DNA of 64,000 nucleotides. Origin: an uncultured Dorea sp. (lineage in GTDB: Bacteria > Bacillota > Clostridia > Lachnospirales > Lachnospiraceae). Both the position numbers and the translations under genes were made by a program. The stretch is from the NCBI GenBank assembly GCA_910589275.1, contig CAJUTH010000001.1, forward strand, positions 1 through 64,000. The letters run 5' to 3'. Under the pieces are notes generated by a model. That model was not told the origin of the DNA. It saw only the letters and a list, made by a program, of their open reading frames with translations, and searched no databases. Shown here piece by piece: positions 16,320 through 24,806 of this stretch. The stretch's first letter is position 1. Each line of letters starts with the position of its first letter.

Positions 16320-17282
16320 TTAATATGAATATTTTACTGTGTAATTACTTCCGTCGCCGACATATTTTGCTACTGATTTACTGCTGTTATTAGCGGCAAG
16401 CGTCGGGTCCATGAGAGACCAGTTCTTTCCGTCAAATTCGATGATATCATCTACCCATCCGATTTCCTTCAGGTATACGCTGATCCATGCGTGATAAGCG
16501 TCGCCGGAATAACCGACAACCAGTTTGGTCGGGACTCCCTGAGAGCGGAGCATGGCCGCCATAAGGGACGCATAGTCAAAACAGATGCCTTTTTTCGTCT
16601 TCATAGTATTGTCAATATTCGGAAGGTAATTGGTTTTGACATTGGCGGCAAGTTCTTCATCGTAAGAAATATTGTCAATAACATACTGATAAACCTGTTC
16701 CACATAATCAAGGTCATCGGAAGAACTTTCCGATAAGCCGGCCGCATAGTCTACTGCTTTATAATCCTGTGTGAACCAGACATATTGGTTCGGATATAGA
16801 AAAGGACGAAACTCATCATTCAGTGTGACGCTGATATCCTGTGAAAATGCGATTGCATACATATCATCGTAGGCATTTTCCAGTATATCAATATGATAAT
16901 TGCCATCCCCTCCGGATAAAGGGAATGTCTCATAGGAACCAATAGCAAGCGCATAGGTATAGGTAGTTCCATCCGGCGCCGTAATTTGTATGCGGACTTT
17001 TTCAATTCCGCCGTTGTATTGAATCATGACATAGCCTTCTGAAACGTTAGATGCATCAATAGAAACTATATCATTTCCATAGACAACGGTTCCGGACGCA
17101 GTTGGAAGGAGATATTCGTGAATCGTTTCCCGCTTCTTCCCATTGGATTCTTTCTTTGAAGATGAAGAACCGGAACGGCCGGCGGAGGTGTTTTCTGAAG
17201 ATTTTACGGAACAGCCGGTGAAAAGGGGGACTGATAAAATAAGAATAACGGATAAGCAGGCTATAAATATTTTTTTGTACAT
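16320..17282 (-). CDS. Transglutaminase-like lipoprotein
   Basis: A 320-aa surface lipoprotein with a papain-like transglutaminase/protease fold. Seen: signal peptide with lipobox FTGC and lipidated Cys24, a Ser/Lys-rich linker, a beta-rich domain (about 60-160), then the transglutaminase core with Cys234 (KKGICFDYASLMAAML), His264 (DAYHAWISVYL) and Asp292 (LMDPT). The full triad is present. ATG 17282 is chosen for the AAGGAGT upstream. It lies 39 bp before pilC and could crosslink or trim surface proteins; the link to the pilus is only positional. Confidence 0.87.
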   Translation of the reverse strand: MYKKIFIACLSVILILSVPLFTGCSVKSSENTSAGRSGSSSSKKESNGKKRETIHEYLLPTASGTVVYGNDIVSIDASNVSEGYVMIQYNGGIEKVRIQITAPDGTTYTYALAIGSYETFPLSGGDGNYHIDILENAYDDMYAIAFSQDISVTLNDEFRPFLYPNQYVWFTQDYKAVDYAAGLSESSSDDLDYVEQVYQYVIDNISYDEELAANVKTNYLPNIDNTMKTKKGICFDYASLMAAMLRSQGVPTKLVVGYSGDAYHAWISVYLKEIGWVDDIIEFDGKNWSLMDPTLAANNSSKSVAKYVGDGSNYTVKYSY

Positions 17283-17431
17283 ATACAGTCTCCACTCCTT
17301 TGAAATAATGTTTTTATTTACAATCATTTTCAGTATAACATACATTTTTGAACATTAGTAGTTCAATAAGTATAGTTTTTTATTATTGCAGTAACTTTTT
17401 TTAAAATTAAAAATCTCTGACGCATAATAAA

Positions 17432-17466
17432 GAGGCGGTCCCAAACCTTGTTTTCAGGACTGCCCC
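17432..17466 (-). terminator. Weak terminator after the leucine-rich-repeat gene
   Basis: GGCGGTCC (17434-17441) and GGACTGCC (17457-17464) form an 8-bp stem with one imperfect pair, followed on the minus strand by TCTTTATT. It lies just beyond the stop of the gene at 17477. Confidence 0.45.
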
Positions 17467-17476
17467 CTATTCATCA

Positions 17477-18322
17477 CTATTTTATGTAAAGACTGCCTTC
17501 CGTGCTTCCATAGACTGGATTGTCCGGATGAACTTCGATATAGCGGAGTTCTGTGAGGCAGTCTAGCGCGCCCGCTTCAATCGTAATGATATTAGCAGGA
17601 ATAAATATTTCGTAGACCTGCATACTAAGAGAGGATAATGCATCTGCGCCAACTCCCGTGCACGCGGTATCAGAGGGAAGGCATAATACGCCGTCAGTTA
17701 TCCGTATATCCTCACATCCGATGATTTTTCCAGAGGCATCGCAGAGAAAACCGCTGCAGATAAAGTTTTGGTTATTTGGTTCGCTGACGTCAGGTTCCTG
17801 TATGTTGTCAGGAATCGTCACTGATTCATCGGGAAGAACTTCAGGGATATCCGGTACGTCTGGAATATCCGGCTGTTTGGGAAGAATATCTGCGGCGTCT
17901 TCCGGAGTAAGTGTGATTTCCGCTGACACAGTCGTCTGTACCGGCGGGATATCTGCGGTTTCTTGAATTACGGATTCAAGGCTTTCCGATGTCTGTACTT
18001 GTACCGGTGTAGAAATCTCAGGGGTTAGGAGTATCTGCTTCAGCCGGTTTTCAAAGGTAATCTTTGGAGTTTTGTTTGGCTTGCTGTGTATATTGATTTC
18101 GGGTGCGCATTCAGATATTGCTATAAGGTTTCCGGTAATATGATCGGATATGTAAGGGGTTTCTGATGCGGGTTCCGATACCGGCAGCTTTGCAGCCTCC
18201 ATTTCTGCCAGAATACACAGCAACATGATAGCCAGAAGTATTACAAATGTATCAAGTACCTTCTTGTTATTGAAATTATCGTTCACTGCCAATTCATAAT
18301 TAATTTTCAAATATGCGTACAT
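17477..18322 (-). CDS. Membrane-anchored leucine-rich-repeat (BspA-like) protein
   Basis: A 281-aa protein. Seen: a membrane helix near residues 22-40 (VLDTFVILLAIMLLCILAEM), a long Pro/Glu/Ser/Thr-rich linker (about 45-190) with PDIPDVPDIPEVLPDES, and a C-terminal BspA-type LRR unit (ADALSSLSMQVYEIFIPANI, then GALDCLTELRYIEVHPDNP). Surface proteins of this plan mediate adhesion or protein contacts. It carries only one or two repeats and ends abruptly in YGSTEGSLYIK, so it may be a shortened member. No strong ribosome site was found at the start. Family is inferred from the C-terminal repeat. Confidence 0.7.
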   Translation of the reverse strand: MYAYLKINYELAVNDNFNNKKVLDTFVILLAIMLLCILAEMEAAKLPVSEPASETPYISDHITGNLIAISECAPEINIHSKPNKTPKITFENRLKQILLTPEISTPVQVQTSESLESVIQETADIPPVQTTVSAEITLTPEDAADILPKQPDIPDVPDIPEVLPDESVTIPDNIQEPDVSEPNNQNFICSGFLCDASGKIIGCEDIRITDGVLCLPSDTACTGVGADALSSLSMQVYEIFIPANIITIEAGALDCLTELRYIEVHPDNPVYGSTEGSLYIK

Positions 18323-18514
18323 ATACTTATTATAGAATTTTAATAGGTGTGAAACAATGATAGATTTAGTGTCGTTCTGACACTATTGTTACTACGTAGC
18401 GGCAGTCTTGAGTATTTCGCGGATATATTCTATAATAGTAGGAAACGAGAGATTGCTTTGATAACCGTCTGGTAAGAGGTTTGGGATATCTTTTAGGGAG
18501 GCATTGAAGTTTAT

Positions 18515-19957
18515 ATGAGAAAATGGGTGCGGATTACTGCTGTAATATTGGCGGCGGCTCTTTTTAGTATAGCGGCGGCCGGGCATACAGGAATGATAGC
18601 GAACGCTTCGGAAAAAAAGGAAGAGCAGGAAAAGCCGGAAAGCGAAATGACAGAAGAAGAGAAAGCGGAGAAAGCCGCAAAAGAGGCTCGCGAAAAGGCG
18701 CTGAAGGAGGCTTATGAACTGCCGGTGCAGACAAATAAGTTAAAGGGCTGGCCGGAGGGACCGGGTACATATGGGGACGCGGGGATTGTGATGGATGCAG
18801 ACAGCGGAGCTATTTTGTATGCGAAGAATATTGATAAGCATGAGTATCCGGCGAGCATAACAAAAGTATTGACGGCGCTTCTTGCATTTCAGTATGGAGA
18901 TATGGCAAGTCAGGTAACGATTTCAGAGGAGGCGCTGGCGTGTCTGGGTTCCGGATACGCGTCTATTGGATTAAAAGCAGGAAATGTAATTAGTATGGAA
19001 CAGGCTATGTATGCTATGCTGCTGGCGTCGGCGAATGAGGCGGCTTATGCGGTGGGCGAAACGATAGCCGCCGGCCAGGGACAGGGCTATGACTGGTTTA
19101 TTGAGCAGATGAATGAGAAGTGTGTGCAGCTTGGCGGGAAAAATTCTAATTTTGTAAATACAAATGGTGTTTTTGATGAAAATCATTATACCTGCGCGAG
19201 AGACATGGCGCTGATCGGAAAGGCGTTGTTTGAATATCCAATGTTTTTCCAAATCTGTCAGACTCAGCAGTATACTATACCGGCTGGGGATACGGTAGAG
19301 GAACATGTATTTCAACAGAAACATCATATGCTGCTTCAGGGAAATCAGGACTATTATGAATATGCGGCGGCCGGAAAGACCGGTTATACGACAGAAGCGG
19401 AGAATACCCTGATTACTCTGGCGGAGAATGCTGAGAGGCGTCTGGTATGTGTGGTTCTGCACACCTATGGCGGACATCCGTATTCTGATACAAGGGAGCT
19501 TTTGGAGTATGGATTTAATAATTTTGAAGAAGTCCCGATCATGGAGCATGATGAAAGCGGAGAATATAGCTGGGTTGAGGACGGCGCGTATGTAATGCTT
19601 CCTAAGAAGGTGTCCTTTGAGAAACTGGACAGGGAGGTTGTACTGCATGAGGATGGAACGGATAACGCAACGGTTACCTATTATTATAAAGATATGCCGG
19701 TAGGAACCTGCGAGGTGACGGTCAGCGAAAATTATTATAACGCGAAGAAAGCTGAAAACGAACCGGAGGAGATAAAAGAAGAAAAACCTGAGCCAAAGAA
19801 GGAAGCAGGGGAAGAGAAGAAGGAGAGGAAGGATAATAAGGAACGGTATAAGGCGGCGGCAGCTATCGGCGTGGCAGCGATACTTACAGTGTGTTCGGGA
19901 ATTGCTGTTATTGTGACAAGAATTACCAGGAAAAGGAAGCAGAAACGAAGGAGATAA
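18515..19957 (+). CDS. D-alanyl-D-alanine carboxypeptidase (penicillin-binding protein 5/DacF family)
   Basis: A 480-aa serine DD-carboxypeptidase that trims the terminal D-Ala of peptidoglycan stem peptides. Seen: signal peptide (1-31), a charged Glu/Lys-rich segment (32-70), the catalytic S114-I-T-K117 motif, S172-A-N174, K288-T289-G290, a PBP5-like C-terminal domain (about 345-410), a second Lys/Glu-rich linker and a C-terminal membrane helix (about 448-468) with a basic tail. It is longer than typical PBP5 because of the two charged linkers. It could work in vegetative wall or spore cortex synthesis; the sequence does not decide. Confidence 0.92.
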   Translation: MRKWVRITAVILAAALFSIAAAGHTGMIANASEKKEEQEKPESEMTEEEKAEKAAKEAREKALKEAYELPVQTNKLKGWPEGPGTYGDAGIVMDADSGAILYAKNIDKHEYPASITKVLTALLAFQYGDMASQVTISEEALACLGSGYASIGLKAGNVISMEQAMYAMLLASANEAAYAVGETIAAGQGQGYDWFIEQMNEKCVQLGGKNSNFVNTNGVFDENHYTCARDMALIGKALFEYPMFFQICQTQQYTIPAGDTVEEHVFQQKHHMLLQGNQDYYEYAAAGKTGYTTEAENTLITLAENAERRLVCVVLHTYGGHPYSDTRELLEYGFNNFEEVPIMEHDESGEYSWVEDGAYVMLPKKVSFEKLDREVVLHEDGTDNATVTYYYKDMPVGTCEVTVSENYYNAKKAENEPEEIKEEKPEPKKEAGEEKKERKDNKERYKAAAAIGVAAILTVCSGIAVIVTRITRKRKQKRRR

Positions 19958-19973
19958 CAGAATTGGAAAGTAA

Positions 19974-20003
19974 ACGGGACTTTGCAGCAGGCGCAAAGCC
20001 CGT
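19974..20003. terminator. Hairpin between convergent dacF-like and kinase genes
   Basis: ACGGGACTTTGC pairs with GCAAAGCCCGT with a bulged A, loop of about 6 bases. It lies between two convergent stops. T runs on both sides are weak, so termination strength is uncertain. Confidence 0.45.
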
Positions 20004-20025
20004 AAGAAAAAGATGTGGTGATACG

Positions 20026-20934
20026 CTACAGCCGGAAGATTTTTTCTACTTCATCAAGCGACGGCATGGAGCGGGCTGTGCCTTTTTTCTGGACGCTCAG
20101 GGAGGCAACTGCATTTCCGAACCGGGCGGCGGTGAATATATCTATGTTGCGGTCCATTGCATAAGCCAGACCACCGTTGAAAGAATCGCCCGCGCCGCTG
20201 GTATCTATGGCGGATACCTTGCAGCATGGGATCATCATCTGGTCTCTGCCGTCGGATACAAAAGCTCCCTGGCTTCCCATGGTGATTACAACATTTTTGA
20301 CGCCTTTGCTGTGAAAGAAAACGCAGGCTTGGGAAGCGGATTTTGCATCGGTAATTTGAAATCCGCAGAAATCGGCTGCCTCTATTTCGTTTGGGGTAAT
20401 TACGTCTATATTTTGATAGAAGCTGTCAGAAATCGGCGCATAGGGCGCCGGATTGACGATGGTGAGTCTGCCAAGTTTTTTGGCAAGTTTTATCGCATAT
20501 TCGCAGGTTTCCATAGGTACAGAAAATTCGGTCATACATATGGCTGCTTTTTCAAAACATGCTCTTTTTTGCCGGATAATCTCTGGTGTGAGCGCCTTGT
20601 TGGCGCCAGGGTTGATAATAATAGAATTCTGGCCGGAATGTTCTACCATAACAAAAGCAGAGCCGCTTAATCCGTCCGTTGTACAGATGTGGCCTGTATT
20701 GACACCGGCCCATTCCAGATCGCGGAAAAGGATGGAGTTGTTAGGGTCGTTAGCTCCCGTCATGGCAATAAACATATTTTCTGCGCCAAGGCGTGCCGCG
20801 GCGGCAATTTGATTGGCGCCTTTTCCGCCCAGCATAAGCGTGACGTCCCGGCATATGATACTTTCCTTTGGGACAGGAAGATGCTGACAGTCAATAATAT
20901 AATCTAAGTTAATAGTTCCAATTCCTAAAATCAT
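20026..20934 (-). CDS. PfkB-family carbohydrate kinase (ribokinase-like)
   Basis: A 302-aa cytosolic sugar kinase. Seen: N-terminal substrate motif LGGKGANQIAAAARLGA (36-50, PfkB signature 1), TPNEIEA motif near 180, and signature 2 DTSGAGDSFNGG (244-255) with catalytic Asp250. It matches ribokinase layout closely. It is the last gene of a minus-strand unit with the glycyl radical enzyme and its activase; 26 bp separate it from the activase. In this context it likely phosphorylates the imported sugar or a product of it. The substrate could be ribose, but a ribose pathway would not need a radical enzyme, so another sugar is more likely. Confidence 0.88.
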   Translation of the reverse strand: MILGIGTINLDYIIDCQHLPVPKESIICRDVTLMLGGKGANQIAAAARLGAENMFIAMTGANDPNNSILFRDLEWAGVNTGHICTTDGLSGSAFVMVEHSGQNSIIINPGANKALTPEIIRQKRACFEKAAICMTEFSVPMETCEYAIKLAKKLGRLTIVNPAPYAPISDSFYQNIDVITPNEIEAADFCGFQITDAKSASQACVFFHSKGVKNVVITMGSQGAFVSDGRDQMMIPCCKVSAIDTSGAGDSFNGGLAYAMDRNIDIFTAARFGNAVASLSVQKKGTARSMPSLDEVEKIFRL

Positions 20935-20960
20935 AAGACACCTCCATAAATAGTATGAGT

Positions 20961-21872
20961 TTATTCTCCAATTGTAATGTAAAAGTTGTCTGCTTCAAAT
21001 TGTTTTTTTATTTGGTTCATCTCCTCTTCAGAGGGAGGAACAAGCTCTCCTAAGTTGTATTCCATGTCCAGTTTTCCATATTTGGATGCGCCGAGACGGT
21101 GGTAGGGGAGAAGGCTGACATGGCAGCCGGAGGCGTGTTCCCGCAGGAATCCGATGGTATTACGGATGTTTTTATCCGTTGTGGTGATTCCTGGGATACA
21201 GGGGATCCGTACCGTTAAATTGGCTCCAGCATTAATCAGTTTACAGAAATTGTCCATAATTTTCCGATTGGATACTCCCGTCCATGTTTTATGGTCTTCT
21301 TCATCTATCAATTTCAGGTCATAGTAAAAGTAATCAATGAAGGGAAGGAGCCGTTCATAGATTTCCCAGTCCGCATAGCCGCAGGTTTCGATACAGGTAT
21401 TGATATCCTGCTGTCTGCAGGCCTTGGCAAGGGATATGAGAAATTCCGGCTGGCTGGTACATTCGCCGCCGGAAAAGGTTATGCCGCCTCCAGAGGCATG
21501 GTAATAAGGTTTGTCTTTTCGGATAATGTCCATGACATCTTCTACAGTTCTGCGGCATCCTGCCATTGTCAGCGCCTGACTATTGCAGATCTCTGTGCAG
21601 CAACGGCAGGAGCTGCATTTTGTACGGCTGATTGTCACGCCCATGCTGCTCCAGGTTAGTGCTTGCTGCGGGCAGGCGCTGATGCACTGTCTGCAGCCGA
21701 TGCACCGCGCCTGCCAGTACATCAGTTGGTATGCAGTTTGCTGTGTTTCTGGGTTGGAGCACCATTTGCATCTTAAGGGACAGCCTTTCAAAAATACGAC
21801 AGTCCGGATTCCTGGACCATCTTTGACGGCATAACGTTCGATTTCACTAATAATTCCATTATATGATTTCAA
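20961..21872 (-). CDS. Glycyl radical enzyme activase (radical SAM)
   Basis: A 303-aa radical SAM protein that installs the glycyl radical on the partner enzyme encoded just upstream. Seen: radical SAM CxxxCxxC (C31, C35, C38, in LKGCPLRCKWCSN), then an inserted two-cluster ferredoxin domain (C57, C60, C63, C67 and C86, C89, C92, C96), typical of activases for dehydratase-type enzymes. I place the start at TTG 21872 because AGAGGTGAT sits ideally upstream and family homology starts there; an in-frame ATG at 21941 would overlap the preceding gene by 53 bp. Confidence 0.9.
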   Translation of the reverse strand: MKSYNGIISEIERYAVKDGPGIRTVVFLKGCPLRCKWCSNPETQQTAYQLMYWQARCIGCRQCISACPQQALTWSSMGVTISRTKCSSCRCCTEICNSQALTMAGCRRTVEDVMDIIRKDKPYYHASGGGITFSGGECTSQPEFLISLAKACRQQDINTCIETCGYADWEIYERLLPFIDYFYYDLKLIDEEDHKTWTGVSNRKIMDNFCKLINAGANLTVRIPCIPGITTTDKNIRNTIGFLREHASGCHVSLLPYHRLGASKYGKLDMEYNLGELVPPSEEEMNQIKKQFEADNFYITIGE

Positions 21873-21888
21873 AGTATCACCTCTAATT

Positions 21889-24312
21889 TTACAAATCGTG
21901 TTCTGTTCTGGCAATAATATCGTCCTTTGTCTTTTCTTCAAGGTCGTTAAAAAGCGCGCTGTAACCGGCTACACGCACAACAAGATCTTTGTATTGTTCG
22001 GGATGATTTTTTGCATCCAGAAGAGTTTTTGTAGAAGTAACATTAAACTGTACGTGCCATCCGTCCATTGCAAAGAAGGCTCGAATCAGGTTTGCAACCT
22101 TTTCTTTTCCTTCGTCTGTTGTCATGACGGAAGGGGCCAGACGAATATTCAGGAGATTGCCGCCGGTAATCAAGTCATTGGGCATTTTGGATACAGAATT
22201 TAATACAGCGGTCGGGCCGACGGTATCGGTTCCGTGGTAGGGAGAACTTCCTTCTGAGAGAGGTTCACCCGCTTTTCTCCCATCCGGTGTTGCTCCCACA
22301 TGAGCGCCCTGTGGAACATTTCCTGAAATAGTTGCCGTGCAGGGATAGCTCAGGCATCCGATCGGACCTCGGCCAAGTCTGGCTGTTGGATATTTGTCTT
22401 GCTCCTTCATGAAAGAGAGGTAAATATCCCGGCTGATCTGATCTACAAAATCATCGTCATTGCCGAATTTTGGAGCTTTGTTAAGAAGCATCCGGCGGAT
22501 ATTTTCCCCTTCCTCGCCGGCAAAATCGCTGCGTATGCAGGCGAGAAGCGCTTCAGGTGTGATCCTCTTTTCCTTGTAAACGATTTTCCGGAGGGCTGCA
22601 AGACTATTGGCAGTATTGGTAATGCCTGTCTCCGGTCCTGTTACCATGTCGTAGATGCTGCCCCCCTCCTTAGCGTTTCTGCCCCGCTTCAGGCAGTCTT
22701 GGACTAGTCCGGAGCAGAACGCGTCGGGCACGACCTCTTCTACAGCATAGTCGATGCAGTGTTCGCCGGATACGCGGGTTTTTACTACGTATGCCATCTG
22801 TCGGTCATAGGCTTCGCGCAGTTCCTCGTAGGATTCCATTCCGGCAAGCGTTTTTTCTTGGGGAAGAAGCGTAAGGCCGGTGCGTTGATCCTTTCCTCCA
22901 TATAGGGTGATTTCAAGTACCTTGGCAAAGTTGGTAAAGCTCATACCGGCGGCCCGGTATCCAAATCTGCCTGGTATGATAGGCTCAATACAGCCTACAA
23001 TAGCGTAATTGTTCGCGTCTTCGGTAGTAACTCCCCGGTTTATTAGCGATGGGATCATGACACGGTCGCCGTGCATAGCGGGCATACCGAAGCCAAGTTT
23101 GATGATATCTATGCATTTTTTTAAATATTCCGGAGGATTTTTCTCATTAAATCTTGCGGACACATTAGGCTGTGTCAGTCTGGTAAGGCCAACACTGTCT
23201 AAACAGATCATAGTCAGCTCATTCACGGCATCTTCACCGTTTGGAGTTATCCCTCCAAGCGTCAGGTTTTGATAAGTGGGATCGCCGCCGGAGAATCTCG
23301 TATGGCTCCATGGGCGGATCTTGACGATGCCGAAGGATTTGATCCACAGGCAGGCGAGAAGTTCCGTGGCATCGGCTTGGGTGATTCTTCCCTCTTTTAG
23401 ATCTTGTTTATAGTATGGATACAGATACTGGTCAAGCCTTCCAAATGACATGGAATGACCGTTGCTTTCGATCTGGGAAAGCAGATGGGCAAACCATACG
23501 CTCTGTATTCCTTCGTAGAATGTTCTTGCTGGATATTGGGGAACGCGGCTGCAGACGGCGGCGAGGGCAAGAAGCTCTTCTTTCCGGCTGGAATCTGTTT
23601 CTTTAACGGAAAGTTCTCTTGCGAGAGCAGCATACCGGTGTGCATAGCCGATCATGCCTTCGTATGCTATGATGACGGATTCGTAAAAGATCCGTTTGTG
23701 GTGGCTGGCTGGATCGCTTAAGTCTAGGGCGTCCAGATATGTTTTAGCCTCGTCAATAATTCCCTGAGCGCCTTTGTGTAAGAGCTTTTCAAAATCAAGC
23801 ATGATATGTCCGTCGCCGGAGGTCATGTTGCCGTTGGCAGACAGGACGCCCATGGCATAGGCATTCTTTGCTTCTTGGGGAAGAGTAGCCATGCAGCGGT
23901 CTTGAAGTGTTTTTCCGCGCCACCAGCCGGCAATTTCCAGCAGCTCTTCCCGCACTTCGGGATCTACCAGGAAACGGTCGCCGGGGCGGACTGCAAGCTC
24001 GTCGATTTCTTCGAAGATCCACTCCACACAGTATTCAGGAAATATGGAGGCGGCGCGTAGAGAGGCGGCATGGCTGCCGGCCAGAAGCTGTCCGTCTTCA
24101 ATGAATAAGGTAATATGATCCAAAATATTCTTGAATGCGTAGGCGCGTCTCTTAATCATAGGCTCTGCTATATGTTCTTTGTAAGCATTAGTCAGATAAC
24201 GCGCTCTTTCTACACAGACTTTTTGCTCTGCTGAAATGGAGGCATTTTTTAAAGTTGTAATACGTTTTAGCTGTTTCTCTGATAAGTCGCATTTTTTATA
24301 GATTGTGTCCAT
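21889..24312 (-). CDS. Glycyl radical enzyme, C-x-E (eliminase/dehydratase-like) type
   Basis: An 807-aa enzyme of the pyruvate formate-lyase superfamily that forms a thiyl radical to attack its substrate under anaerobic conditions. Seen: the Gly loop RVAGYSALF with radical Gly783, active-site Cys441 followed by Glu443 (VGCIEP), and GDGHIMLDFEKLL near 166-178 matching the His-containing substrate motif of dehydratases. The adjacent Cys-Cys pair of true pyruvate formate-lyase is absent. C-x-E enzymes include glycerol, propanediol and hydroxyproline dehydratases and choline and isethionate lyases; I cannot assign one of these. It is the first gene of the unit with activase and kinase. Expected role: radical elimination on a sugar-derived polyol or acid. 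Confidence 0.92.
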   Translation of the reverse strand: MDTIYKKCDLSEKQLKRITTLKNASISAEQKVCVERARYLTNAYKEHIAEPMIKRRAYAFKNILDHITLFIEDGQLLAGSHAASLRAASIFPEYCVEWIFEEIDELAVRPGDRFLVDPEVREELLEIAGWWRGKTLQDRCMATLPQEAKNAYAMGVLSANGNMTSGDGHIMLDFEKLLHKGAQGIIDEAKTYLDALDLSDPASHHKRIFYESVIIAYEGMIGYAHRYAALARELSVKETDSSRKEELLALAAVCSRVPQYPARTFYEGIQSVWFAHLLSQIESNGHSMSFGRLDQYLYPYYKQDLKEGRITQADATELLACLWIKSFGIVKIRPWSHTRFSGGDPTYQNLTLGGITPNGEDAVNELTMICLDSVGLTRLTQPNVSARFNEKNPPEYLKKCIDIIKLGFGMPAMHGDRVMIPSLINRGVTTEDANNYAIVGCIEPIIPGRFGYRAAGMSFTNFAKVLEITLYGGKDQRTGLTLLPQEKTLAGMESYEELREAYDRQMAYVVKTRVSGEHCIDYAVEEVVPDAFCSGLVQDCLKRGRNAKEGGSIYDMVTGPETGITNTANSLAALRKIVYKEKRITPEALLACIRSDFAGEEGENIRRMLLNKAPKFGNDDDFVDQISRDIYLSFMKEQDKYPTARLGRGPIGCLSYPCTATISGNVPQGAHVGATPDGRKAGEPLSEGSSPYHGTDTVGPTAVLNSVSKMPNDLITGGNLLNIRLAPSVMTTDEGKEKVANLIRAFFAMDGWHVQFNVTSTKTLLDAKNHPEQYKDLVVRVAGYSALFNDLEEKTKDDIIARTEHDL

Positions 24313-24355
24313 ATACTGTTCCTCTCCCTTACTAAGAAATTTAAAAACATAAAGT

Positions 24356-24397
24356 CATTTACAAATGTATAATATAATGGATTTTTAAAGATGTCAA
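24356..24397 (-). promoter_or_regulatory. Promoter and candidate operator of the glycyl radical enzyme gene
   Basis: On the minus strand TTGACA (24392-24397), a 17-bp spacer and TATTAT (24369-24374) form a near-consensus promoter. The palindrome CATTTACAAATG (24356-24367) sits right after the -10 box, over the expected start site, where a repressor would block initiation. The same core ATTTACAAA appears after the divergent promoter. Confidence 0.65.
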
Positions 24398-24553
24398 TAG
24401 CGAATGATAAGTTGTTTGCAATAGAAAAAGAAGAAAAGAACAAAACGGTTTCAATAGAAAACTTATGGAAAAATAGGAAATAAATAGTTAATTTTGTAAG
24501 ATATTTAAGCATTTTCTGGAAATGCAGGAAACTGGAAAAACAGAAAAAAGGTA

Positions 24554-24605
24554 TTGACTTTTGAAAATTAGGGGATATAATAAACGTAAAGAGATTTACA
24601 AAATG
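24554..24605 (+). promoter_or_regulatory. Promoter and candidate operator of the SorC regulator and transport genes
   Basis: TTGACT (24554-24559), a 16-bp spacer and TATAAT (24576-24581) form a promoter facing the regulator gene. ATTTACAAAATG (24594-24605) lies 12 bp after the -10, and a third, weaker copy (TAATTACAAAAT) near 24647-24658. The 494-bp gap 24313-24806 holds no gene; it is very AT-rich and contains these two divergent promoters. Confidence 0.6.
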
Positions 24606-24806
24606 ATAAAAGTAAAAATGTAGAACGAGATATAAGACAGGAAATGTAATTACAAAATCAATTGTATCTATACTTTTATTTTTTAAAATAGAATCTGGTT
24701 GACAAGCCGTATGTCTGGGAGTATGTTAAGTTAAGTATACGAATTTTAAAATAGTAACTAAAATGAGAAAAAGTAAACTTAATGAAAACGGCGACAGGAG
24801 GGCATT

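Noticed and set aside
21873..21941. ATG start for the activase at 21941
   Set aside because: It would overlap the glycyl radical enzyme gene by 53 bp and add residues without homology; the TTG at 21872 has an ideal ribosome site.
21889..24312. Annotation as pyruvate formate-lyase
   Set aside because: The adjacent Cys-Cys pair is missing; the site is C-x-E.
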